Shown piece by piece: positions 25,486 to 34,951 of a stretch of 64,000 nt of DNA. Source of the DNA: Gordonibacter massiliensis (ex Traore et al. 2017) (GTDB lineage: Bacteria; Actinomycetota; Coriobacteriia; Coriobacteriales; Eggerthellaceae); the NCBI GenBank assembly GCA_900170005.1, contig LT827128.1, positions 124,001 through 188,000 on the forward strand, read 5' to 3'. Under the pieces are notes generated by a model. That model ran no database searches. It had not been told where the DNA came from and worked only from the letters and a program-made list of their open reading frames with translations. The translations under genes and the position numbers were made by a program. Position 1 is the stretch's first letter; each line of letters opens with the position of its first letter.

Positions 25486-27341
25486 TTGTCTTGTCGTACT
25501 TCGTGAAGGTTGACGATTATCAGACGTACTCAGGGCATGACTCTGAATTTCACTACGAGTACAACGCTAACAGCGGCGGGGGGCAAGCGTTTCTTGGAGG
25601 GAAAATCATTGATACTGCTGGTATAGTTGCATCGCCTAGCGAGCTCGAAGGATTGAACGCAAGCTTTGCTTTGCGTGTGCGCGATAGTCTAATCGACCTG
25701 AGCGATGGGGGCAATGCGTCCTATATCGTATCGCCTCGCGGCGCAGGCAGCCAAAGCATGAAGCTGGGGGTTCATGACAAGGTAAATCCGAATCTTCTCA
25801 TGGCGGCGGCCTTTATGCTGCCAAAGACTTGTGGCCGGAACATGGCGGCTTCTATCAGTGTTTCTCCGCTTACGACCGAGAACTACTGGCTACGCTCCAT
25901 GTGGCTCGATGTAGATCGCAGCGAAAATGGCGTCACTACTTTCATTCCGAAGGATTTCGTTTTTGAGGGCGGTCTATCAAAGAGGCCGGGGGTGACTGCA
26001 CAGAAAGATGCAGTGACGGGTGACCAGCAATTTTTCAAGCTTGAGTACGCTCGGAGAATCGAGGATACGATACTCCTGGCGGATGATGACTCATTGCCCG
26101 ACTATGCGCTCGATGTTTTGAGACGTTACCGAGACGTCTACCTTGGAGTTTCCGCTTTTAACTACCAAGAAAGCGTAAAGAGCGTGTCGGACCTTATGCG
26201 CCACTTGTCGTTTGACTACAGTGACACCTACACGGGATATAGCGATCCGCTCGTCTTCCTCGCAAACTTGAGTGGGCGTGGCGAAAATGCTTCCTGTGTT
26301 GCTCATGGCGGGCCTTCCGAAATCCGTCAGCCACGCAATTTCATCTTCTTCGGTGCTCCCGGAACGGGTAAATCCTTCCAGCTCAACAAGCTTGCTAACG
26401 AGAACTTTGCACGTGAGAACATATGTCGTGTGACCTTCTATCCTGACTACACCTACGCGCAATTTGTAGGATGTTTTAAGCCTTTTGGTCAGATTGCTGC
26501 TCCCTTAGGGGACGAGGCTCCAGCCTCAATGAAATCTGAAATCTCGTACCGTTTCGTCCCTGGCCCCTTCCTCGATGTGTATATGAATGCAGTTCAGAAC
26601 CCGGATGAGCTTTATCTGCTCATCATTGAGGAGATCAACCGGGCAAATCCTGCTTCTGTATTCGGTGATTTGTTCCAACTCCTTGACCGGAGCGATAGCG
26701 GACGCAGCGAGTATGACATCGCGGTGCCCGCAGAGCTTCGCGAATATTTTCGTGTATTTTTACCCGAGTACGCCACAAGCGGACATATCGTGGATCCGGT
26801 TTGCCTGTTGTCTGAACAGGGCCGGCTGACGAAAGAGGCGAGACGGCTCTCACTTCCACCAAACCTCTACCTGTGGGCAACAATGAACAGCGCTGATCAG
26901 GGTGTTTTTCCGATGGACACCGCTTTCAGACGACGTTGGGACTTCCGTTACATTGGGATCAACGAAGGCGATTCTGGGATCGCCGATATCGTTGTCGAGG
27001 TTGGTAAGGAGCGTATCTTCTGGAACGAACTACGTCGCAACATAAACGACCTAATGAAAAGAGCCGACATCAACGAGGATAAAATGCTGGGACCGTACTT
27101 CGTTTCTCCGGCTGCGCTCAAGAGCGGTCGGTTCGCTGATGTGTTCAAGGAAAAGGTGCTACTGTACCTTTTCGAGGATGCTGGCAAGTTGAAGCGCAAG
27201 AGACTTTTTGCCGACGAAACCGCCTCTTATTCTGAGCTATGCGAACAGTTCGACGAGGAAGGCGTGCGGATATTTAAAGACATCGACATTGCCTGCATGC
27301 TCGCCCCGGCAGAGAGCGATACGGAAGGGTTCGAGGATTAG
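25482..27341 (+). CDS. McrB-like AAA+ GTPase/ATPase subunit of LlaJI-type restriction enzyme
   Basis: 619 aa. The C-terminal half is an McrB-class AAA+ motor: Walker A GAPGTGKS (about residue 290), Walker B LLIIEEINRANPASVFGD, and the sensor/arginine region TMNSADQGVFPMDTAFRRRWDF. The N-terminal 270 residues are a family-variable DNA-recognition part. In McrBC and LlaJI systems such a subunit recognises the site and translocates, while the partner cuts. ATG 25482 overlaps the M2 stop. A TTG at 25491 fits the AGGAG spacing better and is a possible true start. Confidence 0.9.
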   Translation: MIVLSYFVKVDDYQTYSGHDSEFHYEYNANSGGGQAFLGGKIIDTAGIVASPSELEGLNASFALRVRDSLIDLSDGGNASYIVSPRGAGSQSMKLGVHDKVNPNLLMAAAFMLPKTCGRNMAASISVSPLTTENYWLRSMWLDVDRSENGVTTFIPKDFVFEGGLSKRPGVTAQKDAVTGDQQFFKLEYARRIEDTILLADDDSLPDYALDVLRRYRDVYLGVSAFNYQESVKSVSDLMRHLSFDYSDTYTGYSDPLVFLANLSGRGENASCVAHGGPSEIRQPRNFIFFGAPGTGKSFQLNKLANENFARENICRVTFYPDYTYAQFVGCFKPFGQIAAPLGDEAPASMKSEISYRFVPGPFLDVYMNAVQNPDELYLLIIEEINRANPASVFGDLFQLLDRSDSGRSEYDIAVPAELREYFRVFLPEYATSGHIVDPVCLLSEQGRLTKEARRLSLPPNLYLWATMNSADQGVFPMDTAFRRRWDFRYIGINEGDSGIADIVVEVGKERIFWNELRRNINDLMKRADINEDKMLGPYFVSPAALKSGRFADVFKEKVLLYLFEDAGKLKRKRLFADETASYSELCEQFDEEGVRIFKDIDIACMLAPAESDTEGFED

Positions 27342-27343
27342 CT

Positions 27344-28771
27344 ATGCGTCGAGTGTTAGTCCGCGAGCGCAAGTCGTACTCGCTGGCATCCCTCGCCGGA
27401 CTGATGAGGACCGACGGCAATACCGCGGCTTGCGTCCTCTCGCTCTTGCTGCAACGCGGAATCGTGAAGCGTCGCGTGGAGCTTGCGGAGGAGGATGACG
27501 GGGCGGAAACCGCCTCTGATGAGCTCTATCAATTCGTTTACGTGGGTATAGCGATCGTGGATACTTGGGTGTTTGTGAGTTATCCAAAGTACCTCTTGTC
27601 GAATGAGCCTGCAGATAGGGAGTTGCGTCGTTTTCTGGCTGTTGTACGCAAGGTCGGACGCATGGAGTCAAAAGATATCGATACGACCGAGCAAGGTGCC
27701 GGTAACCTGTTGTCAGTAATGATTCGTCTACTTGAACTCTACGACGAGAGCGGGCTGTACACGCACTATGAAGTCGGGCGCGAGCTCAACGGCGCGGGTC
27801 AGATCGACTGGGCTCGCACTATCAACCTTCGCGTTCCCGTTATCGTGCAAGGAAGCCCAATATACGCCGAATACGATACGCGCAAAACGAGTTGCGACGA
27901 AGCTGATTTGGTCATGCGCCTGCATCGAGCAGTGCTGACTGAGTGCTCGACGTTTCTCGCCGAGTGTGGAATCCTTGACCTGCTCGCTTTCGGCCAGGTG
28001 GGACTTTCCTCGGAGGAAGTTGAGAATATTGGGAGCCCCGAGGCGCTGCGATGGATGCTCGAGCGCGAGCGGAGTGTGCAATTCGTAACTTGGAAGCAGG
28101 AGATCTTGGACCTCATGCTTCTCTATCTTGGCGGGCGCGACCTCGCTGCTGCTTCTGCGACCGTTCTGTGCTTCGGCACGGGCAGCTTTCATCGAGCATG
28201 GGAGCTTGCCTGCAAGTGCGCTTTCGACGATCTACTTGATACGCAGCTTGGGGCGTTGGGCATCGACCTTGTTGAGCCGTGGCTCGAACGACAGAAAATG
28301 AAGCTCATCGATGTCGTCCCGCATCCGCTCTGGGAACGACCGCAGGATGACGGTGATTGGCAGGTATGCGAAAAGGTCGATAGCCTAATTCCTGACACAG
28401 TTGCATTCGGCGCAAGCTGCAAAGGACGGGTTTTTCGTATAATCGATGCGAAGTATTATGTGCCGGCTGTTTCGCGCAAAATAACCTCACAGCCTGGAGT
28501 GGAATCTGTGACTAAGCAGTTCTTGTACCAGTCGGCATATCGCCGCTTCGTACTCGATCATGGTTTTTGCGCCGTCACGAACTCGTTCGTTGTGCCGACC
28601 GAGGAGCCTGAGCCAAAGATACTTGCCCGTGTTTCATTTCCTGAAGTGCTCTCTAATGAAAAGGCGCCCTTTTCGAATCACGTGTGCATGTGGGCATTGC
28701 CTGCCGATGAAGTGTTTGACGCATTCTTGAATGGCAAGCAGTTAAGCGGTGCGCGTTTCCTGCAAGTATAG
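27344..28771 (+). CDS. LlaJI-like restriction endonuclease subunit
   Basis: 475 aa, starting 2 bases after the McrB-like gene. The C-terminal third holds a candidate PD-(D/E)xK nuclease site: SLIPDTVAF followed by FRIIDAKYYVP. Length, the HTH-like N-terminus (SLASLAGLMRTDGNTAACV) and position after two m5C methyltransferases and an McrB-like gene match the LlaJI R2 type. It should cut unmethylated copies of the site the two methyltransferases protect. The recognition sequence cannot be read from the protein. 28772-28899 is non-coding. Confidence 0.85.
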   Translation: MRRVLVRERKSYSLASLAGLMRTDGNTAACVLSLLLQRGIVKRRVELAEEDDGAETASDELYQFVYVGIAIVDTWVFVSYPKYLLSNEPADRELRRFLAVVRKVGRMESKDIDTTEQGAGNLLSVMIRLLELYDESGLYTHYEVGRELNGAGQIDWARTINLRVPVIVQGSPIYAEYDTRKTSCDEADLVMRLHRAVLTECSTFLAECGILDLLAFGQVGLSSEEVENIGSPEALRWMLERERSVQFVTWKQEILDLMLLYLGGRDLAAASATVLCFGTGSFHRAWELACKCAFDDLLDTQLGALGIDLVEPWLERQKMKLIDVVPHPLWERPQDDGDWQVCEKVDSLIPDTVAFGASCKGRVFRIIDAKYYVPAVSRKITSQPGVESVTKQFLYQSAYRRFVLDHGFCAVTNSFVVPTEEPEPKILARVSFPEVLSNEKAPFSNHVCMWALPADEVFDAFLNGKQLSGARFLQV

Positions 28772-28899
28772 CTTTGACGGCAGGGACTTTGCCTCATCAC
28801 GTCTTATCGATTTCGCAAGTGGATGAAATTTTTCATCTTAATCCTGCCTTTTGCAGGGTTCTGATCTGGCGACGGGGAAGAATTCTGGTTGCCAAAAGG

Positions 28900-29960
28900 A
28901 GCGCTTTCATCTTCGCAATGGAGGTAGCAGAAGAGAAGTCTTCGTGAGCATCTTGCGCAGGAGCAACCGCGGATTGCCGGAGTTATCGACCGGGGGGGGG
29001 GGGCTTGCTCCTCTGCTCCATGTTTCTACTGTCGGCCCGCTCGCTATTTTCTCGATTCCGGAGAGATGTCTCCACTGGTTGGGATGCGTCTTGAAACCCT
29101 CGTCGATGAACACGCTGTTGTCTTGCCGTTGAGCCTGAGCTTGGAAAGGCGGCGAGATCAAGTTGCCGAACCCTCCTTCGGGGACGGTGGTTTGGGCAGG
29201 GAAAAGCCGGTCGTACGCCTTGAAGTCGATCGCGCCCGTCTCGCCCATGGCTGCGGTGATGAGGGCGCTGCCGAGGTTTCGCGCGAGGGCGGCATCGACG
29301 GACTCGGCGAAGAAAGCCCAGGCATGGTCATCGTTGCCGGAGCGCGAATGCTCGACTGCGACGTCGAGCCGTGCTCTTTGCCCGTGCGTCGGTATGCGGT
29401 GATCTCGTCCTGCCAGACTGCCTTGTCGGAATCGGCCACGAGCACGGAGGTCTTGCTGCTCTCGTCGAGCACGTAAAGGCCGACGACGTCCTTGAAGCCG
29501 TTCCGTCCTTCGTTTAAGCGCCTCACGAGTGCGCCGTCGTTCAACGGCGTGAACAAGCGCTCGGGGCAATTCGCGCATTCCGACCGGGGGTTCGCCTTCT
29601 TGGGGCAGACGCCCGCCTTCCATTCGTTCGCGCAGACGGGGGCGTATCCGATGCCGCCGTCTTTTCTGCGAATCCGCACGCGTGAACGTCGCTACGGCCT
29701 TTGAACAACTCCTTGAACAGGGTGAGCTTGTCTTTCGCGGAGCTCTCGGACGTGGCGATGCCCCGCTCGGCTGCCCGGTGCGCGAACTCCTCGCCTCCGC
29801 GCTGCCATTCTACTTACGTGGCGTAAAAGCGGCTTCCCGACTGATCCGTGTACACGATGACGGATGCGCTGGCGGAGGCGTGCGGAATACGCTCGGCGAG
29901 CGTTGCCTCGCGTCCGTCTACGATGGCGTACTTTGGGGTATTGCCAAGGGGTTCGCCCAT
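28900..29960 (-). pseudogene. Decayed TOTE conflict-system primase (AEP) gene
   Basis: Pieces of one protein lie in different minus-strand frames: KLTLFKELFKGRSDVHA (about 29745-29695), then GGIGYAPVCANEWKAG (about 29660-29610) with the Cys cluster CANCPERLFTPLND, then HSRSGNDDHAWAFFAE (about 29360-29300), YDRLFP and GGFGNLISPPFQAQ (about 29225-29140). Together they are the start of a TOTE-type archaeo-eukaryotic primase (a family in which the primase is coupled to a helicase-nuclease). At least two frameshifts and one in-frame stop (near 29825) break it. A G12 run sits at its truncated end, and the helicase and nuclease parts are missing. Inferred to be a dead remnant. Confidence 0.75.
28992..29003 (+). 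repeat. G12 homopolymer tract
   Basis: Twelve consecutive G residues near the truncated end of the TOTE primase remnant. This is the longest homopolymer noticed in the window. Confidence 0.9.
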
Positions 29961-30426
29961 GCGCGCGCTCCAATCGGGAGAGGGCGGCAGATTCGTTGTG
30001 CGTTGCAGTCAGTATAGAGCTGGTGCGCCAAAACCAACTAGGGGACGAGACGGAGCGGCGTAAATTCATTAGGTTTATCCTTTTGTGCCCAATTCGAGGG
30101 ACACCCGATTCGATACGAATATGTATCATCTGCTCCATCACGGGCAAACCGTCAAAAGGTTCGTCCAGACAGCTTGCTTGCCCGCTGTCGGTATCCAAGA
30201 GACGGCGAGCGTGCGGCCAAAAGGCGGGTTCGAAGAATAAGACACGATCTGCGTGGCAACCGACATTGGTGCCAGGGTGCAGCAGGCCATGAGCGCCACC
30301 CAGAAAGAGCGAGAGAGGTCAAAGCCGAGCGCCGATTCGCTCTCAAGCGGCAAAGGCGCAGGCAGAAGAATCGCGGCAGGTAGGTCGGGCAGATTGGCGA
30401 CTAATTATCTGGTCGCTTTTCATGCC
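29961..30426. other. Non-coding or decayed accessory DNA
   Basis: No intact gene. Short frames on both strands show no family resemblance. A plus-strand frame ending near 30383 is very Arg/Lys-rich (RFALKRQRRRQKNRGR) and may be a protein C-terminus remnant, but I cannot name it. Confidence 0.4.
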
Positions 30427-30455
30427 TTGTCCAAAGACCATCGATATACTATACT
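30427..30455 (+). promoter_or_regulatory. Promoter of the XRE-family gene
   Basis: -35 TTGTCC (30427-30432), 17-bp spacer, -10 TATACT (30450-30455). A second -10-like TATAAT lies at 30461-30466. AAAGGAGGA precedes the ATG at 30492. Confidence 0.6.
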
Positions 30456-30491
30456 GACAATATAATGACATGTTATTAAAGGAGGATTACC

Positions 30492-31268
30492 ATGCCGCCG
30501 CGAACCAATGCAGGGAGCACAAAGCTGGGCGCGTCAATTCGCGCCCAGAGGATCGCTCTGGGTTTGACCATTGAAGAAGCTGCGTTAAAAGCGGGGGTGG
30601 GAACGAAAACATGGTGCCGATACGAATCGGGTTCGTCTATTCGAAGCGACAAGGTATTAGGGGTTTGCAAGGCTCTTGGCTGGCTCGGACTGCCCGATAA
30701 CGAAAAGGGAGAAAAGAAAGAGACCGCCTCTTATCTTGATACGATCGACGAGTCGGACGAGGTATGGCCAGCTTGGCTCAACGAGCTGTATGGAAGAAAA
30801 GCGGCCGTGTCCTTTGTCGTTGGTAGCGATCTCCTCCTTGATTATCTAAAAGAGGATCTTTTGGCGCTGTCTTCAAAACCTCGAGGCACCCATATCGGTG
30901 AATTGGGCGCATCATGGCTAGACGGTGATTTACCTGAGCAATTCAAAACTCGATACGACTATGAATTCGTTTTTGCTCTTTTATGCGTGGTTGAAAAATA
31001 TCGAAAGCAAGCTCGTTTCGCACAAGGCTTCACTGCTCATACGGTTTTAGACGAACTGGCGCTCTACCTAATTGTTGAGGAGTCGAGGATCTGTTTGGCG
31101 GAATGGTGTCCGGATGGATCCGACGAGGAGGATCGATGGGACGAGTGGGCATCTGACGTTAGAGATGACGAGGATCTGGAGTGGGCTCTGTTCTCGGATC
31201 AATTTGTTTCTCCCGGGGATGTTTATCATTTCGATAATTGGTTAACGCCCCAATTCTATTTGAGCTAA
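30492..31268 (+). CDS. XRE-family HTH protein with unknown C-terminal domain
   Basis: 258 aa. Residues 10-65 form a Cro/CI-type HTH (LGASIRAQRIALGLTIEEAA, then GVGTKTWCRYESGSSI). The remaining 190 residues are acidic and without recognised motifs. Composition is AT-richer than core genes, which agrees with acquisition. It has its own promoter and an optimal ribosome site. Within a defence island it could be a regulator or an antitoxin-like protein; neither is shown. Confidence 0.75.
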   Translation: MPPRTNAGSTKLGASIRAQRIALGLTIEEAALKAGVGTKTWCRYESGSSIRSDKVLGVCKALGWLGLPDNEKGEKKETASYLDTIDESDEVWPAWLNELYGRKAAVSFVVGSDLLLDYLKEDLLALSSKPRGTHIGELGASWLDGDLPEQFKTRYDYEFVFALLCVVEKYRKQARFAQGFTAHTVLDELALYLIVEESRICLAEWCPDGSDEEDRWDEWASDVRDDEDLEWALFSDQFVSPGDVYHFDNWLTPQFYLS

Positions 31269-31970
31269 CGTTGAATCGTTGCGAATGTGAAGAGGATGCA
31301 GTGAACGAGTTGTATGAAAAAGAAAGCGCTGCTCCGATTAAAGGGCCAGACGTTGTTGTAACCCTGGGCTTCCCAAAAACGTATATTTCTGAACGAGGGG
31401 AAGTGTTCACTTATGCCGGGGAGGCTTTCAAGGATTGCCTATCAATGGGTATCGGCTGCTGTTCGTACAAACACGAAGGCAAGCATTCGACGGATGAGAG
31501 CGTGGCGGCAGATATCCATGGTTTTTATCGCTTGAAGCGCGGAGGGATTTACCTCGACAGCTTTGTGGATGAAGGGTACTACGCAGCGGCTACTTATAAA
31601 GAGTCGAACTCTTACCTGGAACTTCCGATTGCGGCGAGTACATATTATGGTGTCATTGATCGCGAAACCCGGTGTGAAGACGAAGTGATGACACGAGCAG
31701 TTTTTCGGCCTGACTTATGATGAGCTTTCCCGCTTGCTTGAAGGGTATGGCTTATTGTTCGGGCTATCGAATGAGTATATTCAGTTTCCGAGGGTAACGC
31801 GGTCGACACGGTCGAACAATGTATGCAACTTGTCTGGCGACTGGATTCCAAAAGGGCTTCCCTGTACCGCGTTCAGTAATAGCAGTTATCCGTATTCCCA
31901 CATCTCAATCAGAACATTTTATTCTTACATTGGACTGCTGATGATTGGGAAACATGCAAATCCCATTTAG
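31238..31970 (+). pseudogene. Frameshifted hypothetical gene
   Basis: The frame to 31720 encodes about 150 aa (GPDVVVTLGFPKTYISERG through DRETRCEDEVMTR). An overlapping frame reads on from about 31690 to 31970 (QFFGLTYDELSRLLEGYGL, then VCNLSGDWIPKGLP). The two are coherent in style and join with a one-base shift near 31690, so this looks like one broken gene. The start is uncertain (TTG 31238 or TTG 31271) and may be coupled to the XRE gene. No family recognised. Confidence 0.5.
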
Positions 31971-32333
31971 ATGGGTCTTGTAAGCTGCGGAGTTAACGAA
32001 GAAGTTTGGGTCGGGTGACGTCTTTTAATGATGGCGCGGTTGAGTGTTTTTCAAAGGTTGTTCCGTACGGCGAGTTCTTTGATTGGTGAATTGTGCAACG
32101 GACACCAATTGATTAGCTGAAGAAGTGCTCGGAACTGTGAAAGAGGCCGATCAGATTCTTTCTGTCTTGTCTTATGACGGAGTTCCGGACGCGCCACAGA
32201 GTAAGCTCAATTCTGCGAGGTAATGGCTTAGATTCAAAAAGAGGGGGGCTGCATGATCAAAGGGCTTATCGAATTGCTACACAGATCTTCGATGCCGAAT
32301 GGGTAGGCCGTTGCGGAGAAGCTGACTGAATGT
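31971..32333 (+). other. Gene-remnant region
   Basis: No intact frame. A plus-strand fragment ending near 32223 (LAEEVLGTVKEADQILSVLS, then YDGVPDAPQSKLNSAR) reads like genuine protein but lacks a start. Probably decayed accessory DNA. Confidence 0.35.
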
Positions 32334-32501
32334 ATGCTCAAGCTGCTCGGTCTTGACGGCAAAATGTTGCCCAACGTGTATGCGTTCAAGAGCAACGGCG
32401 AGACATTCGAGATAGATGTTCTATTTGATGTCCGAAAGGGCGTTTTCGTTATTGAAAACAAGAATCCATCGCGGTTTTCAGCCGCATACTGGCATTTTTG
32501 A
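32334..32501 (+). pseudogene. Remnant of a NERD/PD-(D/E)xK-like nuclease domain
   Basis: A 55-aa open piece, MLKLLGLDGKMLPNVYAF followed by SNGETFEIDVLFDVRKG and VFVIENKN. The spacing D...ExK (EIDVLF / VIENKN) resembles the nuclease core of NERD or restriction-like domains. The frame stops right after it and continues into a hairpin, so it is a fragment. Confidence 0.45.
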
Positions 32502-32516
32502 CCCTTCTGGGTCCGC

Positions 32517-32557
32517 CTATTCACAAGCCATCGGCTCTGCCGGTGGCTTGTGAATAG
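32517..32557. terminator. Strong hairpin, possible bidirectional terminator
   Basis: An 18-bp stem with one mismatch (CTATTCACAAGCCATCGG / CCGGTGGCTTGTGAATAG) and a CTCTG loop, between the nuclease remnant and the end of the NACHT gene. The flanks are not clearly T-rich, so a REP-like role is also possible. Confidence 0.5.
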
Positions 32558-32632
32558 CGTAGGGAATTCACAAGCTACGCCTGTGGTGAGGTGGCTGACG
32601 CAAATGAAGGAAAGTTTTCGCATATAGTACCG

Positions 32633-34951
32633 CTACCGTGGCGTCGGTAATAAGCCTTTGATAATCGATGGGTATTTCTTTGCGAAGACCCGAAGCCTTC
32701 GCTTGATGGCTTTTTGGACTTCTCCCTCATCATCGCTTGCATATAATAAGTAAAAAAGCCCCCTCCCTTCTAGCTCTTTGTTGTCAAAGGTTTGTAGTAC
32801 TTTCATGAATTTTTCAGTGAGTGTCATTTTAGTGTCCAGATCAATAAGTGTTGAGGCACCCGCAAAAAGGCAGAGAAGAGGGATTACGGTTTCACTATCA
32901 AGCTTTGAGTCCAAAAGTATCTGCACTATCTGGGCACTCAAAAATACACTGTTGAACGATTCTAGAGATATGGAAATAAGAATAATGTCCGAAATGATGG
33001 GCGGAGTATCCGGGTTCTCCTCTTCGATATAGCTTAAAAAAGATTCTCTAATGGGGATTGCGTATTTGCACGATCTTGCAAGTCCATCAATCTTTACATC
33101 AATTTTTGAATGCCAGCACGCTTGCATTAGTCTTCCGACACGCATCTTGCATATCAGCGAGAAAGGATCGTCTTTCTCGTATGAAAAAATATTATCAAGT
33201 ACTGATAGCGTCATGCTCTTCCGAAGGCCAAAATAGTAGAAAGCTACATCTGTCCAGAAGGAATCAAAGTAGAGCTCTATAGCTCGACCAATCGTGTCGA
33301 TATCTTCGTCGGGGTTTGTGTGTAGGTGATATGATGCGAAAAACTCTAAGAAGGAACGATGTTTGAACTGTAGCATTTGATCGATTGTGCTAGTTACGAT
33401 AAGGCAAGATCTGTTCAGTTCTTCAATCATAGCTTCCCAATTATCTAAGGGCCAGTCATAATCTGTAAAATAGTTCTGTCCAAAACCCCAGAAATCACTC
33501 ATGGATATTGAGTCGACTTCTTTTTTTACAAACATTTCGTATGCCAATTCCCCTAAAAACCTCTTCTTTAGTTCATATTCAAAGAGCACTTCGATACCTT
33601 TGTCTTTATCGAACTTTCCTAGGACGCTATCAGCGTATTGTTCATAAAGTTCAGCTATAGAAGCGGGAATTTCTTGATGCTCTTCGATGATGTCGACGAG
33701 CAAGAACACAGCCAATGGAGTTAAATCGAAGCTATTTTGTATCTGATGTATTCCTGTTTTGAGAGAATTGATGATAGCTTGATCATCAAGGACTTTTTCA
33801 CACAAAGAAAGAGCTTGCTGGGTTTTCATCGCGCTGATTTCGTATGTATCCCATTCTGCTGATTCGAAATAGTCTCCGCATCTGGAGGATATTACGATAG
33901 GAATATCCTCGATTTCGGACAAGATGTTTAAAAGCGAGATTAAATCCGTCCGATCACTAGCCCTAGCTTCATCCATTCCGTCAACATAGATAGTACCTAT
34001 TGACAAAGACTCAGGAAAAGAAGCAAGTGATTTCATGGTATCGAGCAAGTTCGAACTGTCGCCGCAATCGACCAAGCTCTTTGCTTCGCAGTATATTGGC
34101 GCTTTTTCAGAAGAACTCGAGAAAAGCGAATCGCGGCATCTTCTCATTTCATCAATTGTGAGCTTTTTCAAAAGAGCTGATTTTCCGCATCCTGCTTCCC
34201 CAATGAGGGTCAATCGTCTTTTTCTTTTGATCAACCGAGGAAGATCCGCCATTTTTACAATGCTCTTCTTCGCTGTTAGGGCTTGGGCTTTTCCGGTTGT
34301 TAGACTGACCTTTTGCAGGGTCGGCTCAATAAAAGCCTGACTAAGGGTTAAATTACGATTGGCGAACATGTGAGCGTTGTCTAAGCGCACGATTTCCCGG
34401 GAAAGATAATCGTATTCATAGCCTCCAAAAAAAACGCGGGGATAATGCGCGGTGAACAGCTTAACTAACGTTGCGAGATCGTAAAACAATATCGGGAATT
34501 TTTGGAATTCTCTCTCAAGACGTTCTTTTGCGTTTGTGCTGATATTTCCGCTCGCTACGATAATGATTTCGGAAATACTAATCTGCTTAATGCCATCAGG
34601 AGAGTAGGGATGGTCTAAAGCCATGCCCACCTGGCTCTTTATTGTGTCTATAGGCCCATTAGCTTTGCCCGTAATACTCCCACACTTAACTACAACTGCC
34701 CGAGCTTGGGTGCTGATGGGGTCGTGCCGGACGAGGACTAAATCCTTGCCGTATTCATCAGGCCCATGTGTAATCGACACTTCTAGATTGGAGTCCATCG
34801 CGGAGAACAGTTCTTTAAGATGTTTTTGGAGTTCTATTTCCCCAAGCTGTTCAATCATCTTTTTTCTGCGATCAAAAGGAAGAGCTTGTGCCTCAGAGAC
34901 AAGATTAGCTTCTAGACAATTAGAGCTGGGGGCGTTGTTGAAGTGTGTCAT
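32633..34951 (-). CDS. Nuclease-NACHT STAND ATPase, probable antiphage protein
   Basis: 772 aa. The N-terminal domain (about residues 25-170) looks like a PD-(D/E)xK restriction-type nuclease: DEYGKDLVLVRHDP, then RAVVVKCGSITG (D...E/x-x-K-type spacing). The central NACHT-like ATPase has Walker A TLIGEAGCGKSALL (about 245-253) and Walker B IYVDGMDEAR (about 320). The C-terminal 400 residues are helical, without obvious LRR or TPR repeats. This is the layout of bacterial NLR-like (bNACHT/Avs-type) sensors, where ligand binding triggers the nuclease (family knowledge). Strongly AT-rich versus neighbours, so horizontally acquired. Ends about 130 bases from the 3' end of guaA. Start ATG 34951 has GAGAGAG upstream. 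Confidence 0.8.
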   Translation of the reverse strand: MTHFNNAPSSNCLEANLVSEAQALPFDRRKKMIEQLGEIELQKHLKELFSAMDSNLEVSITHGPDEYGKDLVLVRHDPISTQARAVVVKCGSITGKANGPIDTIKSQVGMALDHPYSPDGIKQISISEIIIVASGNISTNAKERLEREFQKFPILFYDLATLVKLFTAHYPRVFFGGYEYDYLSREIVRLDNAHMFANRNLTLSQAFIEPTLQKVSLTTGKAQALTAKKSIVKMADLPRLIKRKRRLTLIGEAGCGKSALLKKLTIDEMRRCRDSLFSSSSEKAPIYCEAKSLVDCGDSSNLLDTMKSLASFPESLSIGTIYVDGMDEARASDRTDLISLLNILSEIEDIPIVISSRCGDYFESAEWDTYEISAMKTQQALSLCEKVLDDQAIINSLKTGIHQIQNSFDLTPLAVFLLVDIIEEHQEIPASIAELYEQYADSVLGKFDKDKGIEVLFEYELKKRFLGELAYEMFVKKEVDSISMSDFWGFGQNYFTDYDWPLDNWEAMIEELNRSCLIVTSTIDQMLQFKHRSFLEFFASYHLHTNPDEDIDTIGRAIELYFDSFWTDVAFYYFGLRKSMTLSVLDNIFSYEKDDPFSLICKMRVGRLMQACWHSKIDVKIDGLARSCKYAIPIRESFLSYIEEENPDTPPIISDIILISISLESFNSVFLSAQIVQILLDSKLDSETVIPLLCLFAGASTLIDLDTKMTLTEKFMKVLQTFDNKELEGRGLFYLLYASDDEGEVQKAIKRRLRVFAKKYPSIIKGLLPTPR

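Noticed and set aside
32234-32623. Minus-strand frame of 129 codons in the accessory region
   Set aside because: No ribosome site and no motifs; the plus strand carries the nuclease-like fragment, and part of the frame crosses the strong hairpin.
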